Part shown: positions 8,003-16,755 of the stretch, piece after piece
Position numbering within the stretch: position 1 is the stretch's first letter
Layout of the letters: every line of letters starts with the position of its first letter
NCBI GenBank assembly: GCA_043812795.1
Contig: JBDRLU010000017.1
Span: forward strand, 9,820-73,819
Source of the DNA: JBDRLU01 sp043812795
GTDB taxonomy: Bacteria; Chloroflexota; Dehalococcoidia; Dehalococcoidales; UBA2162
Direction of reading: 5' to 3'
Length of the DNA: 64,000 nt
Made by a program: the position numbers and the translations under genes
The notes under the pieces: generated by a model
The model's database searches: none
Told to the model about the DNA's origin: nothing
What the model saw: the letters and a program-made list of their open reading frames with translations, nothing else

Positions 8003-8371
8003 ATGTATCAGATACGTGTCGAAAATCATTTCGATGCCGCTCATTTCCTGCGGGGCTATCAGGGCAAGTGCGAAGCCCTCCACGGCCATCGCTTCCGGGT
8101 CGTCGTTAAGGTCAAGACCTCCAAGCTCGATGATATCGGCCTGGCCTATGATTTTACCGTGCTCAAGCGGCATCTGGCCGATATCGTGGCCAAGTTCGAC
8201 CACGTGTCTCTGAATGACGTGCCGCCATTCGATAAAATAAATCCGTCTTCAGAGAATATTGCCGCCACGATTTACCGGCGGATGAAACCAAAACTGAAGG
8301 GCGAGCCGGTCTCGCTCGACTGTATCGAGGTATGGGAATCGCCTGAGACCGGTGTTACTTACCGGCCGTGA
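8003..8371 (+). CDS. queD: 6-carboxytetrahydropterin synthase / 6-pyruvoyl-tetrahydropterin synthase family
   Basis: 122 residues, the size of QueD. Zinc ligands: the His in FDAAHFL and the two His in LHGHRF; the catalytic Cys is in GKCEALHGH, with D-H-V-S-L-N-D supplying the Asp/His pair. QueD converts dihydroneopterin triphosphate to 6-carboxytetrahydropterin for queuosine. The linkage to folK leaves open a dihydroneopterin-supplying (PTPS-III) role, but the Cys without the Glu signature favours QueD. Confidence 0.85.
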   Translation: MYQIRVENHFDAAHFLRGYQGKCEALHGHRFRVVVKVKTSKLDDIGLAYDFTVLKRHLADIVAKFDHVSLNDVPPFDKINPSSENIAATIYRRMKPKLKGEPVSLDCIEVWESPETGVTYRP

Positions 8372-8380
8372 GTTTAATAC

Positions 8381-8411
8381 CGTTCGCCCTGAGCCTGTCG
8401 AAGGGCGAGTT
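8381..8411. repeat. Dispersed inverted repeat, family B
   Basis: CGTTCGCCCTGAGCCTGTCGA followed by AGGGCGAG, right between the convergent queD and Trm112 genes. The CGCCCT/AGGGCG arms could also serve as a bidirectional terminator stem. Confidence 0.75.
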
Positions 8412-8597
8412 TCAGCTACCGCGTTGTTCCGGTGGCAGCATGTTGGGAATCGTGTCCAAGATGGGATAGCGCTGGTTGCACTTCCGGCAGTACAGAGAGC
8501 CGGTCACGATTTCCTTCTCGTTTTCCTCCTCCACCGTTAGCTCCAGCTCCCCTTTACACACCGGACAGGCCAGAATCTCCATCAACTCTCTTTTCAT
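8412..8597 (-). CDS. Trm112-family zinc-binding protein (UPF0434)
   Basis: 61 residues. ILACPVCKGEL at the N-terminus and LYCRKCNQRYPI later give a CxxC...CxxC zinc knuckle, and the ending I-P-N-M-L-P is typical. In eukaryotes and archaea Trm112 activates tRNA and rRNA methyltransferases; bacterial homologues of this length are probably methyltransferase partners too. Confidence 0.88.
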   Translation of the reverse strand: MKRELMEILACPVCKGELELTVEEENEKEIVTGSLYCRKCNQRYPILDTIPNMLPPEQRGS

Positions 8598-8764
8598 GGG
8601 CTTATTATAACACAGGAGAAAGGCTGTTTACCCTTGGTCGGGTGACTTAAATCCCTCACTATATGCCAAAATCGTGCAGAAGGAATATAATTAGGCAATT
8701 GCGCCGTGAGTATTTAGTGGGTAAGTCCAAGGGGTAAATCAGGCTGATTCCCTGAACAATATTT

Positions 8765-10006
8765 ATGAATATCTTCCCGATAATAATTCTGGGAATAGTT
8801 TTTATCCTTATTGCCGTGAGGCAATTAGGCAATATCAGGTTCCAGATATGGCAGATTATGCTCTTCGGGGCCTTGGCGGTCTTGTTTACCGGCCGCATCA
8901 CCCCCGCCGGTGCCCTGAGGGCGATCAACTGGGATGTTATGCTCTTCTTATTCGGCATGTTCGTTATCGGACAGGCCCTCGAGGAGAGCGGTCTTCTTTC
9001 TTATTTATCGTCTAAAGTCTTCAGCCGGATAAAGTCGTTAGATGTCTTGATACTTTGTGTCCTGTTCGTTATCGGCCTCCTTTCGGCTTTTCTGATGAAC
9101 GATACCCTGGCCATCATCGGGACTCCGGTAGTCCTGTCACTGGCTAAAAAAGGAAATATGCGACCCAGGGTCCTGTTATTCGCCTTGGCCTTCGCCATTA
9201 CCATCGGGAGTGTCATGAGCCCGATAGGTAATCCGCAAAACCTGGTTATTGCGCTACATGGCGGCGTGGCCAATCCGTTTATTACCTTTTTCCGGTTCCT
9301 GGCACTACCGACCGTGATTAACCTGCTCGTGGCTTATGTTATCCTGCGGCTTTTTTACTGGAAGCACTTCAATAACGGGTTGCTGCCTCACCAGCCGGAA
9401 ACAATAAAAAACAACGGGCTGGCTACGTTCTCTAAGATTTCCCTGATTTTACTGTTTATGTTGGTGTTATTCAGGATAACCACCGTCTTTCTCGGCCTGC
9501 CCATCGATTTCAAGCTGACTTATATCGCCCTGATATCGGCGCTGCCGGTCGTCTTATTGAGTCCCCGGCGGTTCTCGATAATCGGGAGAATCGACTGGTT
9601 TACGCTGATATTTTTTGCGGCGATGTTCGTCCTCATGGAAAGTGTCTGGAATACCGGGTTTTTCCAGTCGGCGATAAATGCCACGCCGTGGAGTTTCACA
9701 TCAACGGGCGTGATTCTGGGAATAAGCATAACGCTGAGCCAGTTCATTTCTAACGTCCCGCTGGTGGTGCTTTACCTGCCGATGTTGCTTCAGATGGGAG
9801 CGTCGGTAAAAGAGATGATGGTGCTCGCTGCGGGCAGCACCATTGCCGGCAACCTCTCTATTCTGGGGGCGGCCAGCAACGTCATCATCATCCAGAACGC
9901 GGAAAAGAAGGCGGGAGAGACCCTCAGGTTCCTGGAATTCGTCAGGATAGGGGTACCCCTGACCATCGCCAACACCCTGATTTACTGGCTGTTCTTTAAC
10001 TGGTAG
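8765..10006 (+). CDS. Anion permease of the ArsB/NhaD/SLC13 superfamily
   Basis: 413 residues, with 11-12 predicted membrane helices spread over the whole length. Ion transporter superfamily features include MNDTLAIIGTPVVL (about residues 115-128) and GSVMSPIGNPQN in the first half, and the repeat-related SQFISNVPLVVLYLP and LGAASNVIIIQNAE in the second half. Members export arsenite or exchange Na+/H+ or dicarboxylates. No ArsR or ArsA neighbour is present, so the substrate cannot be called. Expressed alone. Confidence 0.85.
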   Translation: MNIFPIIILGIVFILIAVRQLGNIRFQIWQIMLFGALAVLFTGRITPAGALRAINWDVMLFLFGMFVIGQALEESGLLSYLSSKVFSRIKSLDVLILCVLFVIGLLSAFLMNDTLAIIGTPVVLSLAKKGNMRPRVLLFALAFAITIGSVMSPIGNPQNLVIALHGGVANPFITFFRFLALPTVINLLVAYVILRLFYWKHFNNGLLPHQPETIKNNGLATFSKISLILLFMLVLFRITTVFLGLPIDFKLTYIALISALPVVLLSPRRFSIIGRIDWFTLIFFAAMFVLMESVWNTGFFQSAINATPWSFTSTGVILGISITLSQFISNVPLVVLYLPMLLQMGASVKEMMVLAAGSTIAGNLSILGAASNVIIIQNAEKKAGETLRFLEFVRIGVPLTIANTLIYWLFFNW

Positions 10007-10088
10007 CTCATTTTGGCCGGATGCCGGCTTACCTGTATAAAAGCTTGCCACTTGCCAAAATCCCTCTGTTTGTCCCATAGTAAATTTG

Positions 10089-10562
10089 ATGAGTAACCGA
10101 CAGTTAGCCTCAGCCGAAAGGAAATTAAAAGAGTACCCCAACTTCACCCGCCTGCTGGACGGGCAACAGGTGGCAGGTATCGGTAATCTGATTCTGACCG
10201 ACCGCCGGCTCGTGTTCCTTCATTTTGTCGACCTTTCCGATGAGCAAGTCGAGCAAATTCAGTCGATTGCTGCCGACGGCATTACCGACAGGTACGTTGA
10301 CCATGTTCTCAGCCTCGACAAGAAGAACTTTCAGTTGCCGCTGGCCTCGGTCGTATCGGCGGGAATGGGTTTATCTACCTGGCTACCTTTGCGACCGTGC
10401 TTGCGTATTATTTACCGGAAGAGAGGGGGTAAAATCGAGACAGTAAGCTTCAACTTTTACATACCGTTAACTAGAGTGCTTGTTCAATTCGAACTTCTCG
10501 ATGTGCTGACCTGGGTACTACGCATAAATTGGGCCAGAAGAAAGGCCGGGCGAAACTGGTAA
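10089..10562 (+). CDS. Hypothetical protein, possible GRAM/PH-like domain
   Basis: 157 residues from the ATG at 10089 (a TTG precedes it directly). Residues 15-110 read as an all-beta domain with GIGNLILTDRRLVFLHF early on, a pattern seen in bacterial GRAM/PH-like domains (unfolding sensor or membrane-lipid binding). No signal peptide; one weakly hydrophobic stretch. Function unknown; domain call is tentative. Confidence 0.6.
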   Translation: MSNRQLASAERKLKEYPNFTRLLDGQQVAGIGNLILTDRRLVFLHFVDLSDEQVEQIQSIAADGITDRYVDHVLSLDKKNFQLPLASVVSAGMGLSTWLPLRPCLRIIYRKRGGKIETVSFNFYIPLTRVLVQFELLDVLTWVLRINWARRKAGRNW

Positions 10563-10600
10563 CCGGGTTGGCTCGGTATCGTTCCAGGCCTCGCTCCAAA

Positions 10601-10645
10601 AGTCATTCTGAGGAGTCCTTCAGCAGAAGGACGACGAAGAATCCG
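10601..10645. repeat. Dispersed repeat, family D (GTCATTCTGAGGAGTCC type)
   Basis: AGTCATTCTGAGGAGTCCTT with hairpin arms GTCCTT and AAGGAC and the ending GAAGAATCCG. A partial relative (AGAAGGACGAC) is seen at about 31705. The 340-base gap 10563-10905 holds only this and a family A element. Confidence 0.6.
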
Positions 10646-10717
10646 TTCTTGAAACATGGCAGACGGATTCGCCTTGGTTCTGTTTAGTTTTGGTTGAACC
10701 AGTAGTCTTAATGGAGT

Positions 10718-10796
10718 TGTCAGAAGAGGGCGAAGCCCTCTTATATTAAATTTCCCTCTCCTTTTAGGAGAGGGTCAGGGTGAGGTCGCCCTTTCA
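10718..10796. repeat. Two-hairpin dispersed element, family A, copy 3
   Basis: Hairpin 1: AAGAGGGC (10724-10731) with GCCCTCTT (10735-10742). Hairpin 2: CCCTCTCCT (10754-10762) with AGGAGAGGG (10766-10774), then GTCAGGGTGAGGTCGC. Closest to copy 2. Confidence 0.85.
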
Positions 10797-10905
10797 AGAA
10801 ATACCAACTAAATGCCAACAGGGCCTTCGCCTTTGAACGTAGCCTCCGGTATTTTCCACGTAGTATAATCAGAGCCGGGTGTCCTCAAGAATATTGATGT
10901 GAGTG

Positions 10906-11550
10906 ATGTCGAATATGGATGTCGTAATCAGAAACGAAAGTGAAAATGAATACCGGACTGTTGAGGAATTAGTCCGCGAGGCCTTTTGGAATCTTTACGT
11001 GCCCGGGTGCAGCGAACACTTCGTTCTGCACAATCTCAGAAAAAGCGTTGATTTTGTTCGGGAACTTGACTTTGTTGCTGACAAAGATGGGCGGATTGTC
11101 GGGCAGATTGCTTACACCCGTGGCCTGATAAAAGACGAGAAAGGTGCCGGAAAAGAGGTAGTAAGTTTTGGACCGGTAAGTGTCCTGCCGGCATTTCAAA
11201 AACAGGGAATAGGGAGCGCCTTGATTATCCATAGCCTTGATATCGCCAGGCAGATGGGCTATCCCGCGATTTGTATTTATGGGGACCCGAGGTACTATAG
11301 TCGTTTCGGTTTTCACTGTGCCGAAAAATATGAAATCAAAACTGCCGATGGTAAATTTGCCATTGCTTTGCTGGCATTGGAGTTGCAGCCAGGTGTGTTA
11401 AATAGTATGCCGGGAAGGTTCATTGAAAGTGCTGCTTTCGAAGTCAATGAGAACGAATTTGCTCGATACGAAGCCGGTTTTCCTTTCAAGGCAAAGGCCG
11501 AAATGCAATCGCAACTGGAATTCAGAGTCCTGGCCAGCCTGAGATATTGA
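10906..11550 (+). CDS. GNAT family N-acetyltransferase (YhbS-like)
   Basis: 214 residues. A GNAT core is evident: FGPVSVLPAFQKQGIGSALI with the acetyl-CoA loop Q-K-Q-G-I-G-S-A at about residues 104-111, then G-D-P-R-Y-Y-S-R-F-G-F. The C-terminal extension is typical of the YhbS subgroup, whose substrates are mostly unknown. Starts at 10903 (GTG), 10906 and 10915 are all possible; no good ribosome site separates them. Confidence 0.85.
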   Translation: MSNMDVVIRNESENEYRTVEELVREAFWNLYVPGCSEHFVLHNLRKSVDFVRELDFVADKDGRIVGQIAYTRGLIKDEKGAGKEVVSFGPVSVLPAFQKQGIGSALIIHSLDIARQMGYPAICIYGDPRYYSRFGFHCAEKYEIKTADGKFAIALLALELQPGVLNSMPGRFIESAAFEVNENEFARYEAGFPFKAKAEMQSQLEFRVLASLRY

Positions 11551-11646
11551 GTGCCGTTCAAACCGTGTCTAAAATATGCTTGGTAGAGCAAGTTTACCAA
11601 AACACGGAACTTAGTCAGCAAACATTTTTATGAAAATAAAGATATA

Positions 11647-12555
11647 TCAAACTATGATTTTCTCGAGTACGCCATTCCTGAGTAGATTCGCATTTATTAC
11701 ATAGTCTATATTTTCAACGCCAATATGAAATGGTCGCTGCATTTTCTTCCAACCCATGCCATCGGTGAGCCAGACGAATTTCCATCCCACAGAAGATAAT
11801 TGTTCCCCCCTGTTTATGTAAGAACTAACGATTTCACTCGGTTTAGAACCTGTTCCGCTGTAGAAATTAACTTCAATATTGGTGGCCTTGCCTTTATTGA
11901 TAACAGCGTAGTCAAATTTGCGGTTGCGTAAGGTAGTCGGAGTTTTAACATCATGGTTGTCTTCGACATATCCAAAAGTTTTTTGCTCAATGAAGACAAG
12001 ATCAGCATTCCTGGCGCGTAGTTCATTTAGGGTCTCTGTAACCATCTTTTCAAGAAACAGGCCGCTTCGATTCTTTCTAGCATTAGTATCCAAGCCAACC
12101 TCAACGCCTAACAAATAGTCGGTTGCAGAATCCATCTGGCAAAGCATATCCAGAAGGCCAGAATTCTTAGTGAATGTGACGATATCTTCTATTTCTTTCG
12201 CATCCTCTATTTTCTTGGAAAAGTCGAAGGTATTATATTGTAAGCCGGTTTCAATGGATTTCAGCACTTTGAGAAGACCATCGCGGCAGGCAAGCAGAAT
12301 CGGAATAACCTTGATAACTTCAGGGTATTTCTTTAACAGGTCTCCGAAATCGGAAATGGGGTTTTGACAATTTTTGATGCTCTTTAGAAGAGCTAGTTCG
12401 TACTTGAAGGCGTCCCTGTTTTTCGTGACTTTAGACCAGTTCACGAAGAATTCATAAGTATAATTGGTCTCGATGAGAGTATCACTCAGCGCTCTACAGA
12501 TTTCATCAACTGTAGAAAGATTTAAGTACCTTTTATAGAAATCTAAGTTAGCCAT
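11647..12555 (-). CDS. Type II restriction endonuclease, DpnII/MboI family (GATC)
   Basis: 302 residues, the length of DpnII-type enzymes that cut unmethylated GATC. The C-terminal half contains R-N-R-K-F-D-Y-A-V-I-N-K-G-K and T-N-I-E-V-N-F-Y, the D...E-V-N form of the nuclease core in this family, followed by S-Y-I-N-R-G and V-W-L-T-D-G-M-G-W. The ATG lies 4 bases after the methylase stop, so the two are co-transcribed with the methylase first. The DNA is clearly AT-richer than flanking housekeeping genes, a sign of horizontal transfer. Specificity is inferred from family. Confidence 0.88.
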   Translation of the reverse strand: MANLDFYKRYLNLSTVDEICRALSDTLIETNYTYEFFVNWSKVTKNRDAFKYELALLKSIKNCQNPISDFGDLLKKYPEVIKVIPILLACRDGLLKVLKSIETGLQYNTFDFSKKIEDAKEIEDIVTFTKNSGLLDMLCQMDSATDYLLGVEVGLDTNARKNRSGLFLEKMVTETLNELRARNADLVFIEQKTFGYVEDNHDVKTPTTLRNRKFDYAVINKGKATNIEVNFYSGTGSKPSEIVSSYINRGEQLSSVGWKFVWLTDGMGWKKMQRPFHIGVENIDYVINANLLRNGVLEKIIV

Positions 12556-12559
12556 AAGG

Positions 12560-13540
12560 TCAAGCTAATTCCTTAATCAATCTTGGTTTGTCGCTTATTC
12601 TGGCAAGTTCTTCTTTAAGTCTTTTTAACGATAAATCAAGATATTCAGTATTGGTATCTATTCCAATGAAACGCCTTTCATAACGGATGGCTGCAGCACC
12701 CGTTGTCGAAGATCCGGTGAAAGGGTCCAAGACTGTATCCCCTGGTCTGGTTGAGGCTAGAATAACTCGTTCAAGTAATGCGAGTGGTTTCTGCGTGGGG
12801 TGCTTGCCGAACTTTTTCTCCGCACTTGGCGGAGTAGGAATAGACCAAATGTCTTGGGGGTCACCATCAACGGCAATATCCATCCATAACGAGCGCATCT
12901 GTTTCCCACCGGCCATTTGCTTCATGAGCTGATAATCAAACTGGTGCTTGCTCTTATCGGACTTAGCAGCCCATATGACAGTTTCGTGACTATGGGTGAA
13001 ATAGCGTGTTGATAGGTTGGGAGAAGCATTTGGCTTATACCAGCATATCTCATTTAGAAACTTGTAGCCTAGCTGTTGTAACGCGAATCCGACCGAGTAG
13101 ATATTATGCATAGTCCCTGACACCCAAATAGTCCCATCGTCTTTCAAGACACGATGGCAAGCGGTTAGCCATCGGAGAGCAAATTCATGGTCAGCTTCGG
13201 CACCCTTTGACTTATCCCATTCACCCTTATTTACAGACACCATGCGGCCAGCCTGACAGGTGATTCCACCGTTAGAAAGAAAATAGGGGGGGTCGGCAAA
13301 AATCATATCGATAGAATTTTCTCTTGCTAAGTTCAGAATTTCAATACAATCACCCTTAAGAAGTCTAACGAAGTGTTCTAGGTCATTATAGTATACTGAG
13401 AAGGGTTTATGCGTGCCGTAAGCCGATTTCTCCTCCGCTATTTGAAAATCAAATGGATTCTGAGAGCGGACATATTGAATTTGCTCAGCCCCGTTTTCTT
13501 TTTCTTTTTTCTTTCCCTGTATCGTCGTTCTTTTAGACAT
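12560..13540 (-). CDS. DpnA-like adenine-N6 DNA methyltransferase (beta class)
   Basis: 326 residues. The catalytic motif DPPY is at 83-86 (in MIFADPPYFLSNGG), and the AdoMet motif F-T-G-S-S-T-T follows near residue 275, i.e. the beta-class order. VSVNKGEWDKS, SGTMHNIYSVG and RYFTHSHETV match what I recall of DpnA, the second GATC methylase of the Streptococcus DpnII system, which can methylate single-stranded DNA. The usual partner DpnM (a Dam-like alpha-class methylase) is not found in the window, so this enzyme alone would protect the host. The first 45 residues are an extra charged extension. Confidence 0.9.
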   Translation of the reverse strand: MSKRTTIQGKKKEKENGAEQIQYVRSQNPFDFQIAEEKSAYGTHKPFSVYYNDLEHFVRLLKGDCIEILNLARENSIDMIFADPPYFLSNGGITCQAGRMVSVNKGEWDKSKGAEADHEFALRWLTACHRVLKDDGTIWVSGTMHNIYSVGFALQQLGYKFLNEICWYKPNASPNLSTRYFTHSHETVIWAAKSDKSKHQFDYQLMKQMAGGKQMRSLWMDIAVDGDPQDIWSIPTPPSAEKKFGKHPTQKPLALLERVILASTRPGDTVLDPFTGSSTTGAAAIRYERRFIGIDTNTEYLDLSLKRLKEELARISDKPRLIKELA

Positions 13541-13683
13541 CTGTGACCTATAATAACTTTGTCTAGTTTAGTTTAATATACCATTCTCTTTATTTCAAAT
13601 AAGAATTGGCCATAAGCCTTTTCTCATCATATCGAAATAACTGGCCTAAAAATACCGCCTGAAAAGTTCTGAATATTAACGCA

Positions 13684-13715
13684 TTCGGGGACCCGCCTTG
13701 GATTCGAACTGAGCA
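13684..13715 (-). other. Short tRNA 3'-end-like fragment
   Basis: On the minus strand GTTCGAATCC followed by AAGGCGGGTCCCCG resembles a T-loop and acceptor 3' part, but the T-stem does not pair and no upstream tRNA body exists. Could be a decayed attachment-site scar; weak. The rest of 13541-13847 is AT-rich and shows no gene. Confidence 0.2.
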
Positions 13716-13847
13716 CTTTGATACTTTCCCTTAAATTTGATAACTGATGGCTGAAGGTTGATAGCTCATTTTTCCTTCGCAAATCCTCGCGACAAAATCC
13801 CCTTGCCCTTTTCTCCTCTCCCGCCTTACAATAATCTCACTGTTTGC

Positions 13848-14215
13848 GCGAGATGCAGATAAACGCGCCGTCGGATTCTGGCCGCTGGGGTCGGTTCAGG
13901 GTAATCGGGAAGACCCTGCACTTGACCAACAAAGCGGTAACGCAGGTCGCCGGATAGAGACCGTCAGGTCTTGGGTCCACAGGCCGCCGCCTCTTGAGAC
14001 GGTTGGCTGTCGACAAGGCTCTCGTCAGAATCGCCCCCGGAAAGTCCAGTAAGGGATGAATATCGGGTGCCCCGGTACCGGAATTCCTTCCGTGATTGAC
14101 TTCGCGGACATTCGGTATCACGGGACTTCACCACAGCTTTGGTTCTCGGGTTCACCCTGAAGGGAGACCAATTACCTCTCATTATCCCCTGGAATGAGAA
14201 TGCGTCCGCATACAC
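13848..14215 (+). ncRNA. Candidate structured RNA, about 370 nt, possibly HEARO/omega-RNA-like
   Basis: No believable protein is encoded, yet the GC-rich block sits between AT-rich flanks and can form many local hairpins in order: 13897-13902/13913-13918; GACC/GGTC closing a GCG-GTAA-CGC hairpin with a GNRA loop (13924-13948); AGACC-GTCA-GGTCT (13958-13971); ACAG-CC-CCG with CGG-GG-CTGT (13979-14010); a 7-bp stem with loop TGC (14061-14077); 7-bp CCGTGAT/ATCACGG (14090-14123); GGT-CTC/GAGACC (14141-14169); 7-bp TCTCATT/AATGAGA (14177-14199); and ATGC/GCAT (14200-14211). Size, GNRA loop and Chloroflexota host fit HEARO (IscB/IsrB omega RNA), which can occur without its protein gene. That family assignment is a guess; strand is chosen from GNRA and hairpin loops. 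An alternative is another large ncRNA or an intron relic. Confidence 0.45.
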
Positions 14216-14307
14216 TTAAATATTAGTTTTTTGTTCCAGAAAAACAAATGCACCTTGACAACAAAATCGGAACTGGAATTTCTTGCTTGGCGCTTCGGAC
14301 CGGTAAC

Positions 14308-14883
14308 CTAGTCTTTTCCACCCTTCATCGCCTGCGTCCAGATTTCGAGGAACTGGTTCAGGATGCGAGCGGTGGCCCCCCAGATTATCTTCCCGTTACA
14401 GTGATATGACTCGCCGCGAATGCCGCGGCCGTCGATATCGTGTTCTTCGTAGTAGCAGCTTTTATCGCACAGGACTGAGATGGGGACTTCAATCAGTTCG
14501 TCGATTTCGAACGGGTCGGCCTTGAAGGGATAGGGGTAGGGAATCAGCCCCACGAACGGCGAGATGATGTAGTTGGACGTGTGGGTGGGGGAATCGTCCA
14601 GTTCCCCCAGTAGCTCCACGGCCTCGGGCGCCAGCCCGATTTCCTCGGTACACTCCCGCAACGCCGTCTGGAATAGCGTGCTGTCCTCGACCTCGTGGGC
14701 GCCGCCGGGAAAGGATATCTGCCCCTTATGGTCTCTCACCTTCTCCGTCCTCTTCGTGAACAGCAGGTAGTACTCTCCGTCTTTCAGGTAAACGGGTATC
14801 AGCACCGCCGACGCCATCAGGGAAGCATCGACGATGCGCTGTTTCGGCCGTTTGGCCAGGGCTTCTTTCAGTCTTTCCACCAT
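14308..14883 (-). CDS. NUDIX hydrolase, CoA pyrophosphatase (NudL) type
   Basis: 191 residues. The UPF0035 signature L-L-F-T-K-R-T-E-K-V-R-D-H-K-G-Q-I-S-F-P-G-G (about residues 40-61) precedes the Nudix box with R-E-C-T-E-E-I-G-L. This combination marks the enzymes that cleave CoA to 4'-phosphopantetheine and 3',5'-ADP. Divergent from pyrG with a 220-base spacer. Confidence 0.9.
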   Translation of the reverse strand: MVERLKEALAKRPKQRIVDASLMASAVLIPVYLKDGEYYLLFTKRTEKVRDHKGQISFPGGAHEVEDSTLFQTALRECTEEIGLAPEAVELLGELDDSPTHTSNYIISPFVGLIPYPYPFKADPFEIDELIEVPISVLCDKSCYYEEHDIDGRGIRGESYHCNGKIIWGATARILNQFLEIWTQAMKGGKD

Positions 14884-14989
14884 AGTTTAATACTAGCACT
14901 CGCCCGAAACCAAGACAAATGAGCTTTTTCGGACAGCCTCGGAGCAATCTTGCTGAAAGCCGTTAGCTGAAATTTGTTATGCCCGCAAC

Positions 14990-15019
14990 TTGACAAGTTA
15001 TTCTTGGCTTGCCTATAAT
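14990..15019 (+). promoter_or_regulatory. Predicted promoter of pyrG-fsa-rho
   Basis: TTGACA (14990-14995), 18-base spacer, TATAAT (15014-15019): both boxes perfect. The transcript would have a leader of about 80 bases before pyrG at 15105. Confidence 0.8.
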
Positions 15020-15104
15020 AAAAGAAACCTTACCTGAGACCAGATTATTCCTTCCCCTTTCAGGTAAACCCAGCAGAAGTTATTCCTGATGTACCCTTAA
15101 ACCG

Positions 15105-16745
15105 ATGTCAAAGTATATCTTTGTTACTGGTGGCGTTGTTAGTTCAGTAGGCAAGGGCATCGCTGTCGCTTCCATCGGCACTATCTTGAAAAGCCGTGGA
15201 CTGACCGTCTCGGTACAGAAACTGGACTCCTACCTCAATGTCGACCCGGGGACCATGTCGCCCTATCAGCATGGCGAGGTATTCGTCACGCAGGATGGTG
15301 CCGAGACCGACCTCGACCTGGGTAACTATGAGCGTTTTATCGATATCAACCTGACCGCCGACTGCAATGTGACTTCCGGCCTTATTTATAGTGCGGTTAT
15401 TGCGAAAGAGAGGCACGGCGATTTCCTCGGCGGTACCATTCAGGTCGTGCCGCATCTCACTAACGAGATAAAAGACCGCTTCAAGAAACTGGCCGAAAAA
15501 TCGCAGGCCGACGTGGTGCTCATCGAAGTGGGCGGTACCGTCGGTGACATCGAAGGACAACCGTTTCTGGAAGCCATCCGGCAGATGAGAAATGACGTAG
15601 GGCGGGACAACGTACTTTACATTCACGTGACGTTGCTGCCCTATCTGGCCGCAACTCAGGAACTGAAAACGAAACCGACCCAGCATAGCGTCAATGAGTT
15701 ACGCCGCATCGGTATTCAGCCTGATATTATTATTTTACGCAGTGACTATCCGGTCTCGGAGGGAATAAGAGATAAAATATCCCTTTTCTGCGACGTGGGG
15801 CGTCAGGCGGTGATTCCGCTCACGACCGTCCCCACTATTTATGAAGTTCCACTCTTTCTGGAGGAGTCAGGATTAGGTCAGATTATTACTGATAAACTGG
15901 GCCTGGAGGCCCGTGAACCCGACTTGAGCCAGTGGCGGCAACTGGTGACCGTTCTCAAAGAACCCCACGAGCCGGTCAATATCGCCCTGGTGGGCAAATA
16001 TGTCGAATTAAAAGATGCCTACTATTCCGTCCGTGAAGCCTTACAGCACGCGGCACTCTACCATAACCGGAGCCTTAATCTCATCTGGGTCTCTTCCGAG
16101 TCTCTGGATAAAGACGGTACCGAACAATTGCGCGATGCTCAGGGTATCATCGTCCCGGGTGGTTTCGGCATCAGGGGCATTGAGGGCATGATAAGAGCTG
16201 CTAACTACGCCCGCGTCAACAAAGTCCCCTATCTGGGACTCTGCCTGGGAATGCAGGTGATGGTGATTGAGTTTGCCCGTCACGCCTTAAATGAAAGCAC
16301 ACCTAATTCCACCGAATTCGACCCGGGTACTCCTTATCCGGTGATTGACCTCATGCCTGACCAGCGCGGCGTCACCGACATGGGGAAGACCATGCGTCTG
16401 GGTAATTATCCCTGCTGTCTGGCTGACAGCAGCCATGCGGGTAAAGCCTACGGAGAAGACCGGATTCAGGAACGCCACCGCCATCGCTATGAGTTCAATA
16501 ACCGGTTCCGCCAGCAGTTAGAGCAGGCCGGTATGGTCTGTAGCGGACTATCGCCGGATAGCCAGCTGGTAGAGCTTTGCGAAATTCAGGACCATCCGTG
16601 GATGGTAAGCTGCCAGTTCCATCCCGAATTTTTATCACGGCCCGGCCGCCCCCACCCCCTGTTTCGTGACTTTATCGGCGTCGCCAAAGATGTCTTGCGT
16701 GAAGGGGCACAGTTGCCCCTCCCGACAAATCAAGAAAAGGACTGA
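15105..16745 (+). CDS. pyrG: CTP synthase
   Basis: 546 residues, full length. The synthetase domain starts with YIFVTGGVVSSVGKGI and includes the P-loop region; the C-terminal glutamine amidotransferase has GVPGGFGIRG-type oxyanion loop, nucleophile Cys in LGLCLGMQ, and the His/Glu of QFHPE. The enzyme aminates UTP to CTP with glutamine as donor. First of three genes pyrG-fsa-rho, with 10 and 14 bases between them, which is a compact operon. Confidence 0.97.
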   Translation: MSKYIFVTGGVVSSVGKGIAVASIGTILKSRGLTVSVQKLDSYLNVDPGTMSPYQHGEVFVTQDGAETDLDLGNYERFIDINLTADCNVTSGLIYSAVIAKERHGDFLGGTIQVVPHLTNEIKDRFKKLAEKSQADVVLIEVGGTVGDIEGQPFLEAIRQMRNDVGRDNVLYIHVTLLPYLAATQELKTKPTQHSVNELRRIGIQPDIIILRSDYPVSEGIRDKISLFCDVGRQAVIPLTTVPTIYEVPLFLEESGLGQIITDKLGLEAREPDLSQWRQLVTVLKEPHEPVNIALVGKYVELKDAYYSVREALQHAALYHNRSLNLIWVSSESLDKDGTEQLRDAQGIIVPGGFGIRGIEGMIRAANYARVNKVPYLGLCLGMQVMVIEFARHALNESTPNSTEFDPGTPYPVIDLMPDQRGVTDMGKTMRLGNYPCCLADSSHAGKAYGEDRIQERHRHRYEFNNRFRQQLEQAGMVCSGLSPDSQLVELCEIQDHPWMVSCQFHPEFLSRPGRPHPLFRDFIGVAKDVLREGAQLPLPTNQEKD

Positions 16746-16755
16746 GAGGGAGAGA

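Noticed and set aside
13684..13715. tRNA gene or attachment site next to the restriction system
   Set aside because: Only a T-loop-like TTCGAATCC without pairing stems; no matching repeat or integrase seen.
13934..14170. RNase P RNA
   Set aside because: GGAAAGTCC and AGACCAAT resemble RNase P motifs but the order and distances are wrong (GGAAAGTCC lies in the middle, GGTAA before it).
13837..14215. Two overlapping minus-strand ORFs of 83 and 94 codons
   Set aside because: No family resemblance, no ribosome sites, and composition dictated by the hairpin-rich block; better read as a non-coding RNA on the plus strand.
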